Source of the DNA: Acidobacteriota bacterium
GTDB lineage: Bacteria; Acidobacteriota; Terriglobia; Bryobacterales; Bryobacteraceae
Direction of reading: 5' to 3'
DNA: 13,037 nucleotides
Assembly (NCBI GenBank): GCA_023380575.1
Contig: JAMCRM010000283.1
Location: 1 to 13,037, forward strand
Shown here piece by piece: positions 8,301 through 13,037 of the stretch. Made by a program: the position numbers and the translations under genes. How positions within the stretch are numbered: position 1 is the first letter of the stretch; each line of letters begins with the position of its first letter. The notes below the pieces were generated by a model. It was not told the origin of the DNA, made no database searches, and saw nothing but the letters and a program-made list of their open reading frames with translations.

Positions 8301-8662
8301 CGCAGAACAGCGGCACCGCCAATCGCGGCGCCCGCGCGGCAGCACGGCCTCTCGATCATCCCACCATCGACAAATGGTTTGATGAGATGGCTTTCGTGGC
8401 CAGCGCGCCAGGGGTCTACGGCAACACCGGCCGCAACGTACTCTACGGACCAGGGTCGCGGAACTTCGATTTCATTCTCGGAAAGCGCTTCCGGCTGCCC
8501 TGGGAGAGGCACGCCCTGCAATTCCGTTTCGAGTCGTTCAACTTTACCAACACGCCTACATTCGGGCAGCCGGCGGGCGGCCTCCGCGCCCAGGCTACCG
8601 CCACCATCAATGAAGCCGACGAGCCGCGGCGGATTCAGTTCGCGCTGAAGTACACGTTTTGA
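5342..8662 (+). CDS. Oar-like TonB-dependent outer-membrane receptor with carboxypeptidase-regulatory-like domain
   Basis: A 1106-residue outer-membrane beta-barrel predicted to bind and import a large ligand, probably a carbohydrate, with energy from TonB. Order: Sec signal peptide (1 to about 20, LVPVLLISLCAVMSAQ), carboxypeptidase-regulatory-like beta-sandwich (about 23-105, GVVTDPTGAAVPDVTV), plug domain (about 120-235, including VLLDGVDNS and VVTNNNSAEYG), then a long barrel with many aromatic strands ending in ALKYTF. The terminal Phe is the usual BAM targeting signal. Size and order match the receptors expanded in Acidobacteria. The start at 5342 is preferred over an upstream in-frame ATG at 5192 because it has the signal peptide, a GGAG ribosome site and a promoter; the earlier ATG lies inside the MFS gene. 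No obvious TonB box was seen. The last 28 bases overlap the convergent DUF1080 gene. Ligand unknown. Confidence 0.93.
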   Translation: MDRKSLVPVLLISLCAVMSAQNSGIQGVVTDPTGAAVPDVTVTVLNAGTGVTTNVRTNMSGFYSAPFLPGGVYKVAAEKAGFSPVSRDNLTLNVDQIARVDFSLKMGTVAETIEVTAAAALLESETTSMGQVIDQKRVVEMPLNLRNYLELAKLSAGVLPARALARGARTAGEDNAEGGFIALGQRAYQTNVLLDGVDNSSRASGGPLGFQAQATKPPVDAVAEFKVVTNNNSAEYGYRMGGKVVVSTKSGTNDLHGTLYEFLRNDRFDGTNFFANRSGSKKPTLRQNQFGGTAGGPIIRNRTFFFFSYQGTRIRRGQSFTSTVPSMDARGGDFSNEGLNRNRIYDPLTTTGTGAAAVRQPFPGNRVPTARFDPVTKPIIDLYPLPNIPGREYQPNNYFFAPSDKDTSNQYDIKIDHNFSDRDRTIYRYSIRRDDKLQNGPLPLSAFGGGLGQTVFLPSDNIMGSWTRTITPALYNEARFGYTHYPTRFDILETKNMNQKFGVKGAPGDGFKDGQDHGLARFNVSGYREIGSRSFWPNRNFLENIQFNDNLLWQRGSHTVKTGVEMRRSDIFREAQRFRRGLFNFNKVFTAERPNNAASRTATGNGLADMLLGWSSQTTVGNQLSEDAIAPYWGLYLQDDWKISRRVTINAGLRWELFQSPYFPQGVPIGRLGVSRFLTEFNVAPTDPRYETFDRPKNGRDCGCKEDLNNFAPRLGIAFRLTAKTVIRAGAGMFYGEADYLTSESARWINQTPDFTEVVTPTNNIVPAAIVRDGFTPVTLPAKAPVPGTNLEVSREEYPNQYASQWFFDLQRELPGDILFGFGYQGAESTHLYEGRNINNGGPHPTIPANQRRVRPTWNNITLRDPGYNSSYNALVAKAEKRFSKGLTFITSYTWSHNIDQNNESLDQNLAGAANPYNYRAERGNSGLDRRHSFVGSFTYELPLGRGRTIGKAWHAGLDALLGGWQLGGILSLRTGIPFSVSYPGDPQNSGTANRGARAAARPLDHPTIDKWFDEMAFVASAPGVYGNTGRNVLYGPGSRNFDFILGKRFRLPWERHALQFRFESFNFTNTPTFGQPAGGLRAQATATINEADEPRRIQFALKYTF

Positions 8663-9468
8663 AACTGCAGGGGGCGGAGCCAGATGTTGCGAAAGCGTAC
8701 CGGGCTGTGGTGGCCCGCCAGCACCAGCGGTCCCGTACACCTCCCGGCGGGATAGTCGCCTGGAAGACGCCGGTGTGGCGTGGTGCCGTGGATCTCCTGG
8801 TTGTGGTGTACCAGCACGCCGTTGTGGAACACCGTGACACGCGCCCGGCGGGTCAGTTTGCCGTTCTCCCACACCGGGGCGAAGAAGAGTATGTCATAGC
8901 TCTGCCACTCGCCGGGCTTGCGGCATGCGTTCACCAGCGGCGGCGTCTGCGAATAGATCGCCGCGGCCTGGCCGTCAGGGTAGATTTTCGTATCGTGTGA
9001 TTCGAAGATCTGGATCTCGAACGCCCCCATGAGCATCACGCCGTTGTTTCCCCGGTTCATGATGTTCTCTTCGGGCTCTGTGGGCGTCCGCCATTCCAGG
9101 TGCAATTGATAGCTCCCGAACTCCTGTTTCGTGGTCAGGGAGCCGTCCACCGTTTCCACATACCCGTCGCGGACAATCCAATTGGAGGGCTGCCACAGGG
9201 AGAGCCCGCTCCCGTCGAACAGCACCACGGCATCGGAAGGAGGCTTGCCGGGCCGCGCTTCCGGCGGACCGGGGTCGACCTTCTTCGGCGCCGGCCGGTC
9301 GGGATCGTGCACGTGGTAGCCGGACCATGGCTGCACCGGCGTGTCTTTGTAGCCGAATATGCCGGAACCATCCTTGGCGTACACCAGGCCGTGCTGCCGC
9401 GCGGGCGCCGCGACGCACAGCGAAGCGGCCGCCACCCCAAGCAGCAGACGCAGCTTTCGTTTTCCCAT
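8635..9468 (-). CDS. Exported DUF1080 / 3-keto-disaccharide hydrolase family protein
   Basis: A 277-residue protein with a Sec signal peptide (residues 1 to about 24, KRKLRLLLGVAAASLCVAAPA) and one DUF1080 domain (PF06439, a concanavalin-like sandwich) over about 80-268. Landmarks are VVLFDGSGLSLWQ (81-93), NRGNNGVMLMGAFEIQ (138-153), EWQSYDILFFAP (187-198) and the ending GPLVLAGHHSPVRFRNIWLRPL. The family is now linked to hydrolysis of 3-keto-glycosides made by C3-oxidation of sugars, which fits the Gfo/Idh/MocA gene two bases upstream. The start at 9468 is chosen for its signal peptide and its Shine-Dalgarno AGGTGG, which lies against the upstream stop codon; the frame continues to 9531 but only inside the upstream gene. 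Expression is probably translationally coupled to that gene. The 3' end overlaps the TonB receptor gene by 28 bases, tail to tail. Actual substrate unproven. Confidence 0.9.
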   Translation of the reverse strand: MGKRKLRLLLGVAAASLCVAAPARQHGLVYAKDGSGIFGYKDTPVQPWSGYHVHDPDRPAPKKVDPGPPEARPGKPPSDAVVLFDGSGLSLWQPSNWIVRDGYVETVDGSLTTKQEFGSYQLHLEWRTPTEPEENIMNRGNNGVMLMGAFEIQIFESHDTKIYPDGQAAAIYSQTPPLVNACRKPGEWQSYDILFFAPVWENGKLTRRARVTVFHNGVLVHHNQEIHGTTPHRRLPGDYPAGRCTGPLVLAGHHSPVRFRNIWLRPLQFQNVYFSAN

Positions 9469-9470
9469 GC

Positions 9471-10664
9471 TCACCCCACCTGCGGCAACCGGAGGTCCAG
9501 CCTCTCGTTGGAGCGCATCATCTCGTCCCACGTGACCACGCTGTTGCGGTAAGCGGCCATGCGCCCGAGAATGGCGGTGAGATTACTCCGGACCGTCTCG
9601 GCTGTGTTGTTCAGCGGCTTGCCGTTGCGCACACTCTCGACGAATGCCTTGATGTTGAGGATCACGCCCCCGCGGCCCACGTCGATCTTTTCGGCCTTCC
9701 ACGGGTTGGCCCCGGTGATCGCGGCGGAACCGGCGTAGTGCATGTCGGCCGTGCCGTCGGAACCATAGAGGCGCGCGCAGATGTCGTTGTAGCCGCGGAT
9801 GCACTGGGTGGAACTGAAATCGACTTTGAGGTCGTTGGGATACCAGTAGGTGACCACGAAATGGTCCCAACAGTCGCCGACGTCGACCCGCACCTTTCGT
9901 CCTCCGGTGCCGAAGGCCTTGAGCGGCTGCGCATCGAGCAGCCAGGCGGCGCAATCCAGAGCATGAATATTCTGCTCCACGATAATGTCGCCCGACAGGG
10001 CTTTGTCGAAGACCCAGTTGCGCATCCGGGCGATGGCGGCCGAGTCGCCGGGCTGATTCTTCGGGCGCAGCCGTCCGGTGTGGTAGTACACATGACCAAG
10101 CACAGGCGTGCCGATCTCACCGCGGTGGACCCGCGCCACGCACTCCCGCATCGCCTCCGGGGCCCGGAACTGAAAATCCGTAAAGAAGGAGAGTCTGCCC
10201 CTGGCCTTCTCACCCGTGGCGGCGATGGATTTGGCGCCCGAGACGTCCACCGCCACAGGCTTGGCCATGTACACGGGCTTGCCCGCTGTCACAGCGGCCG
10301 CCGCCTGCTCCGGACGGGCGTAGGGAGGACTCTCGATGACTACTGCATCGAGTTTTGAGGCGACCAGGTCCTGATACCCCTTGTATCCTTTGTACAGGCG
10401 GGCGTCGGCTACCTTCAGGCGGTTCCGGGTGAAGTCCAGCCGGTCCTGAAACAGGTCGTGCAGGGCCGACAGGTGGGCGCCCGTGTATTCCTTGAACATG
10501 GCGCCGATCATGTTGCCGCGGCCGCCGCAGCCGATCAATCCGATATCGAGGGCCGAATTGGCCTGCGAGCCAAAGGCCGTCTCAGGTTTCAGAATCATGA
10601 GGCCGACACCCGCAGCGGCCAGAAAATCGCGGCGGGGCGGCGTGAGAAAAGGTTTCATTCTCAT
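9471..10664 (-). CDS. Tat-exported Gfo/Idh/MocA family oxidoreductase (second copy, divergent subgroup)
   Basis: A 397-residue NAD(P)-binding oxidoreductase with a twin-arginine signal (PPRRDFLAAAG at 9-19), a Rossmann motif GCGGRG at 45-50 and a C-terminal alpha/beta domain with SGDIIVEQNIHALD. The family EKP triad is AKP here (134-136): the lysine is kept but the glutamate is lost. The protein differs strongly from the one at 2546-3829, so this is not a recent duplication. The neighbouring DUF1080 gene begins two bases downstream, which suggests a paired oxidation-then-cleavage step on a glycoside outside the cytoplasm. Translation could start at 10664 or at a second ATG at 10658, two codons later; neither has a Shine-Dalgarno. 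A promoter-like TTGCTT/TAGAAT pair lies just upstream, in an 83-base gap after the sulfatase. Substrate and cofactor are not readable from the sequence. Confidence 0.92.
   Translation of the reverse strand: MRMKPFLTPPRRDFLAAAGVGLMILKPETAFGSQANSALDIGLIGCGGRGNMIGAMFKEYTGAHLSALHDLFQDRLDFTRNRLKVADARLYKGYKGYQDLVASKLDAVVIESPPYARPEQAAAAVTAGKPVYMAKPVAVDVSGAKSIAATGEKARGRLSFFTDFQFRAPEAMRECVARVHRGEIGTPVLGHVYYHTGRLRPKNQPGDSAAIARMRNWVFDKALSGDIIVEQNIHALDCAAWLLDAQPLKAFGTGGRKVRVDVGDCWDHFVVTYWYPNDLKVDFSSTQCIRGYNDICARLYGSDGTADMHYAGSAAITGANPWKAEKIDVGRGGVILNIKAFVESVRNGKPLNNTAETVRSNLTAILGRMAAYRNSVVTWDEMMRSNERLDLRLPQVG
9476..9481 (-). promoter_or_regulatory. Ribosome binding site of the DUF1080 gene, overlapping the end of the upstream gene
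   Basis: AGGTGG lies seven bases before the ATG at 9468, within the last codons of the oxidoreductase gene. Ribosomes finishing that gene would be placed to restart here, and the site settles the start codon. Confidence 0.65.
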
Positions 10665-10673
10665 TTCGGGGGG

Positions 10674-10703
10674 ATTCTACATCGTGCGCGTATATGGAAG
10701 CAA
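10674..10703 (-). promoter_or_regulatory. Promoter-like pair upstream of the second Gfo/Idh/MocA gene
   Basis: On the minus strand TTGCTT (10703-10698) and TAGAAT (10679-10674) are 18 bases apart. The -10 ends nine bases before the ATG at 10664. The transcript would begin about three bases upstream of that codon, so the mRNA would be nearly leaderless. It would give the oxidoreductase and DUF1080 genes their own transcript apart from the sulfatase. Confidence 0.45.
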
Positions 10704-10747
10704 CACCGCACACCGCATCCCGGCCCTGGCGCCCTTCGCCCTACCGC

Positions 10748-12127
10748 TTACGTCTGCGCGTAGAACTCTTGCCGGTAGCGCTCCGCGTATGTCTGAAGGC
10801 GCGCGGCCACCTTGGGATATTTCTCTATCACGTTGGTGGTTTCGTACGGGTCGGCTTCCATGTCGAACAGCGACAGCCCGATCTGCGCCTGCCGGTACTG
10901 ACCGGGCTTGCCGTCGTTGCCTGGCTCGACCAGTGTCCGGTAAGCGTGCGGCAGGTGCAGTTTCCATCGCCCGTCAGCGCTGAACACACCTTCGAAGTTG
11001 CGTCCCGTCGAAAAGGGATAGAACTCGTGGGGGTTCTTTGCGCCCGCCTTCGCGCGCAAGAGGTCCCAGACGTCCATGCCGTCGACGGCGTTCTTGGGCA
11101 ACTGCATTCCGCCCAGCCGCGCGATGGTAGGCAGCAGGTCCACGGTGCACCACATGGTCTTTGATGAGGAGCCTGCCGCGATCTGTCCCGGATATCGCGC
11201 GATGCATGCGCTGCGCGTGCCGCCGTCGAAGCCGGTGGCTTTGGCCTCGCGGAAGGGCGTTTTGCCGGCGTGATTGCCGTAGGAGATCCACGGCCCGTTG
11301 TCCGAGGTGAGCAGCACCATGGTGTTGTCCGCCACCCCCGCCGCGGCCAGCGCCTTGGAGATCTCTCCGACCGACCAATCGATCTCCATCATCACGTCGC
11401 CGTACACGCCCGCTCCGGACTTGCCCTTGAACTTCTCGCTACGGAACAGCGGCACGTGCGGCATGGAATGGGGCACGTAGAGCAGGAATGGGCCGGTCTT
11501 GTTCCGCCGGATGAAATCGACCGCGTGTTCGGTGTACCACGTGGTCAGCATGGGCTGTTCCGCCGGGGTCACCCGCTCGATCTTGACGCGACCGTTTTCC
11601 CAGAAGTGCAGCGGGAACTTGCGGTAGGCGCCGGGGTTCTGCGGATGGAATTCCCACATGTCGTTGGAGTACATCAGCCCGCACGACTCATCGAAGCCCC
11701 GCGCCGGCGGGCGTGTATCCGGCTGATCGCCGATGTGCCACTTGCCGAAAACCGCGGTACGGTATCCGGCGGTCTTGGCGACCTGCCCCAGGGTGGCGTA
11801 CTGCGGATCCAGGCCGCGTGCTCCCGGAGGATGCGCCCCAACGACTTTTGTCCTGCCGGGATAGCAGCCGCTGAGCAATGCCGAACGCGATGCCGAGCAG
11901 ATCGCCTGCGGCACGTGGAAATTGGTGAAGGTGCAGCCTTCGCGCGCCAACCTTTGGACGTTCGGGGTGGCATAGGCGGGGTTGCCGAACGGGTGAAAGT
12001 CGGCATAGCCGGAGTCGTCGAGCAAAATAACGACGAAATTCGGCTTCTTCGTTGCGGCAGCCTGGAGCATGCCCGCAGCGGCCGCGCCCAGGCCGCCGGT
12101 CGATAGCAAAAAGTCGCGCCGTTTCAT
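10748..12127 (-). CDS. Tat-exported sulfatase, arylsulfatase (S1) type
   Basis: A 459-residue sulfatase that would hydrolyse a sulfate ester in the periplasm or outside the cell. The start at 12127 gives a twin-arginine signal (MKRRDFLLSTGG followed by an Ala-rich core). Metal ligands are visible as LLDDSG (Asp37, Asp38) and SDNG (Asp276, Asn277). The formylglycine motif is CSASR (Cys77 to Arg81), the accepted C-x-A-x-R variant of C-x-P-x-R. FGKWHIG (127-133), PHSMPH (219-224) and GK (288-289) supply other expected active-site residues. The usual EGG near the second half is DGG (FDGGTR). Length is normal for the family. Cys77 needs conversion to formylglycine; no maturase gene is present here. 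The start is preceded by TTGATT-17-TACACT ending seven bases before the ATG, with no Shine-Dalgarno. The frame continues to 12211 without family similarity. Substrate unknown, probably a sulfated sugar given the neighbours. Confidence 0.94.
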   Translation of the reverse strand: MKRRDFLLSTGGLGAAAAGMLQAAATKKPNFVVILLDDSGYADFHPFGNPAYATPNVQRLAREGCTFTNFHVPQAICSASRSALLSGCYPGRTKVVGAHPPGARGLDPQYATLGQVAKTAGYRTAVFGKWHIGDQPDTRPPARGFDESCGLMYSNDMWEFHPQNPGAYRKFPLHFWENGRVKIERVTPAEQPMLTTWYTEHAVDFIRRNKTGPFLLYVPHSMPHVPLFRSEKFKGKSGAGVYGDVMMEIDWSVGEISKALAAAGVADNTMVLLTSDNGPWISYGNHAGKTPFREAKATGFDGGTRSACIARYPGQIAAGSSSKTMWCTVDLLPTIARLGGMQLPKNAVDGMDVWDLLRAKAGAKNPHEFYPFSTGRNFEGVFSADGRWKLHLPHAYRTLVEPGNDGKPGQYRQAQIGLSLFDMEADPYETTNVIEKYPKVAARLQTYAERYRQEFYAQT

Positions 12128-12134
12128 AGTGGCC

Positions 12135-12163
12135 AGTGTACCTTCATGTGTCTGGGGAATCAA
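12135..12163 (-). promoter_or_regulatory. Promoter of the sulfatase gene, positioned for a leaderless transcript
   Basis: On the minus strand TTGATT (12163-12158) and TACACT (12140-12135) are separated by exactly 17 bases. The -10 ends seven bases before the ATG at 12127. Transcription would begin at the start codon itself or one base before it. Confidence 0.55.
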
Positions 12164-12258
12164 AACGTCGCGAGTTGCTGCTTCGCTGAGGGAGAGCGAT
12201 ATAGATCTCATCCAGCATCTTGCATGAGCGATTTACGTTGAAACGATCAATCCCCCGG

Positions 12259-12287
12259 TTGACCCCGGCAGCGCAGCATTATACGCT
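12259..12287 (+). promoter_or_regulatory. Promoter-like pair upstream of the isomerase gene
   Basis: TTGACC (12259-12264, five of six consensus) is followed 17 bases later by TACGCT (12282-12287), or 15 bases later by TATACG (12280-12285). Either -10 lies 10-12 bases before the ATG at 12298, so the leader would be very short. The -10 is weak in both registers. Confidence 0.4.
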
Positions 12288-12297
12288 GGGTTTCAAA

Positions 12298-13037
12298 ATG
12301 ACCGAGGCTTGTGCGAGCAGCTACGATAAAGCTCCATTTGTGCCAGTTTCGCCGTCGCCATTCGAGTGTCTCTCCGGGTGGCGCGAGATCGCGGAGCGAG
12401 TGCGGGGCGCCGCGAGCCAGAGGCGCGCGACGATCTGCGTCGAATGTTATCCGGGGGTGTTCGTTGATGAGGTGGAGCGTGCGCTCCAAGAGGCGCTCTC
12501 CCCGGCATGTGTGGTGCGATCCGCCGATTGCTTTCTGCCGCCGTCCGAGGTGGAGACGCTACTGGCGAGGGACCTGACGGCAGATCCCGTGTTCGGCCGC
12601 TTGAACGGCATCGGCATCGAAGATTTTTTTGTGCCTGGGCGCGTGGCGGCCGCCCGGCGCGCGGTCGCGAACGTGGCCGGGGGGCTCGTGCTGATTATCG
12701 GCACCGGCGCCGCGGTGGTGGAACCGCGACCTGATGTACTGATCTATGCGGACATGGCGCGTTGGACCATTCAGCAGCGCCAGCGCGGCGGCGAGATCGG
12801 GAATCTCGGGGCGGATAACCAAGCCGAGAATCCTTCGCTCAAGTATAAGCGCGGTTTCTTCGTGGACTGGCGCGCGGCGGACAAGCTGAAAAAAACGCTC
12901 CTGCCGCGGCTCGATTTCCTGCTCGATACCAACGACCGCGCCCAGCCCAAAATGATTTCCGGCGACGCGCTGCGGCACGCCCTCATGGCGGCCGTGCGGC
13001 GGCCCTTCCGGGTGGTCCCCTTTTTTGATCCGGGCCC
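12298..13037 (+). CDS. Class I mannose-6-phosphate isomerase, long form, N-terminal part (runs off the edge)
   Basis: An open frame of 246 codons with no stop before the edge. It matches from memory the long, roughly 590-residue class I mannose-6-phosphate isomerases of Bacteroidetes and Acidobacteria, which carry an extra N-terminal region before the cupin isomerase domain. Landmarks: YDKAPFVPV (9-17), ICVECYPG (46-53), IIGTGAAVV (133-141), VLIYADMARW (147-156), YKRGFFVDWR (183-192), LDTN, and FRVVPFFDPG (237-246) just where the cupin part should begin. The catalytic cupin metal site is therefore beyond the edge. The product would interconvert mannose 6-phosphate and fructose 6-phosphate in the cytoplasm. 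In-frame stops at 12187 and 12238 and the first following ATG set the start at 12298; there is no clear Shine-Dalgarno. The gene is divergent from the sulfatase. The role of the N-terminal region is not known to me. Confidence 0.85.
   Translation, partial: MTEACASSYDKAPFVPVSPSPFECLSGWREIAERVRGAASQRRATICVECYPGVFVDEVERALQEALSPACVVRSADCFLPPSEVETLLARDLTADPVFGRLNGIGIEDFFVPGRVAAARRAVANVAGGLVLIIGTGAAVVEPRPDVLIYADMARWTIQQRQRGGEIGNLGADNQAENPSLKYKRGFFVDWRAADKLKKTLLPRLDFLLDTNDRAQPKMISGDALRHALMAAVRRPFRVVPFFDPG

Larger units (their letters stand above)
12128..12297. other. 170-base divergent regulatory gap between the sulfatase and isomerase genes
   Basis: The gap holds both predicted promoters pointing outward. 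In the middle lies an imperfect palindrome TTGAAACGATCAA (12238-12250), whose TTGA/TCAA arms flank an AACGA centre, loosely like LacI-family operators. No reading frame of its own and no terminator were found. Confidence 0.4.

Noticed and set aside
9469..9531. Earlier in-frame ATG (9531) for the DUF1080 gene
   Set aside because: It lies within the oxidoreductase gene; the ATG at 9468 has the signal peptide and ribosome site.
12128..12211. Earlier in-frame ATG (12211) for the sulfatase
   Set aside because: It would put 28 unrelated residues before the twin-arginine signal and would include the predicted promoter.
12507..12734. Short plus-strand open frame of 75 codons
   Set aside because: It is a shadow of the isomerase gene, which is open in another frame from 12298 to the edge.

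Overview
The window is about 13 kb of GC-rich bacterial DNA that looks like a piece of an acidobacterial genome, probably of the Bryobacterales/Solibacter type. The main reason is the 1106-residue Oar-like TonB-dependent receptor with an N-terminal carboxypeptidase-regulatory-like domain, a family greatly expanded there. It sits with exported Gfo/Idh/MocA proteins, a DUF1080 protein and a sulfatase. Taxonomy is inferred from gene content only; no rRNA, tRNA, CRISPR array, insertion sequence or phage gene was seen.

Layout. Bases 1-64 are an exact inverted copy of bases 3212-3275 (inside the first Gfo/Idh/MocA gene) and look like an assembly join. On the minus strand follow an ABC-transporter ATPase (58-816), an exported PHP-type metallohydrolase (813-2498, ATGA overlap with the ATPase) and a Tat-exported Gfo/Idh/MocA oxidoreductase (2546-3829). 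Divergent from these, on the plus strand, are an MFS anion:cation-symporter-type transporter (3892-5208) and the TonB-dependent receptor (5342-8662). The receptor runs tail-to-tail, with a 28-base overlap, into a second minus-strand group: DUF1080/3-keto-disaccharide hydrolase (8635-9468), a second Tat-exported Gfo/Idh/MocA protein (9471-10664) and a Tat-exported sulfatase (10748-12127). Divergent from the sulfatase, a gene for the long form of class I mannose-6-phosphate isomerase starts at 12298 and runs off the right edge.

How the genes may work together. Six of the seven proteins that are neither integral-membrane nor clearly cytoplasmic carry export signals: three Tat (both oxidoreductases and the sulfatase) and three Sec (PHP protein, TonB receptor, DUF1080). 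An economical reading is a carbohydrate-acquisition locus. The receptor would take a glycan or glycoside fragment through the outer membrane, the sulfatase would remove sulfate, the second oxidoreductase would oxidise a sugar hydroxyl, and the DUF1080 hydrolase would cleave the resulting keto-glycoside. The MFS carrier would import an acidic product and the mannose-6-phosphate isomerase would feed glycolysis. The substrate is not visible in the sequence.

A separate pattern concerns expression. Four genes without a Shine-Dalgarno sequence (MFS, PHP, second Gfo/Idh/MocA, sulfatase) have a -10-like hexamer ending only 6-9 bases before the ATG, which predicts leaderless or nearly leaderless mRNAs. 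Three genes with a recognisable Shine-Dalgarno (first Gfo/Idh/MocA, TonB receptor, DUF1080) do not show this.
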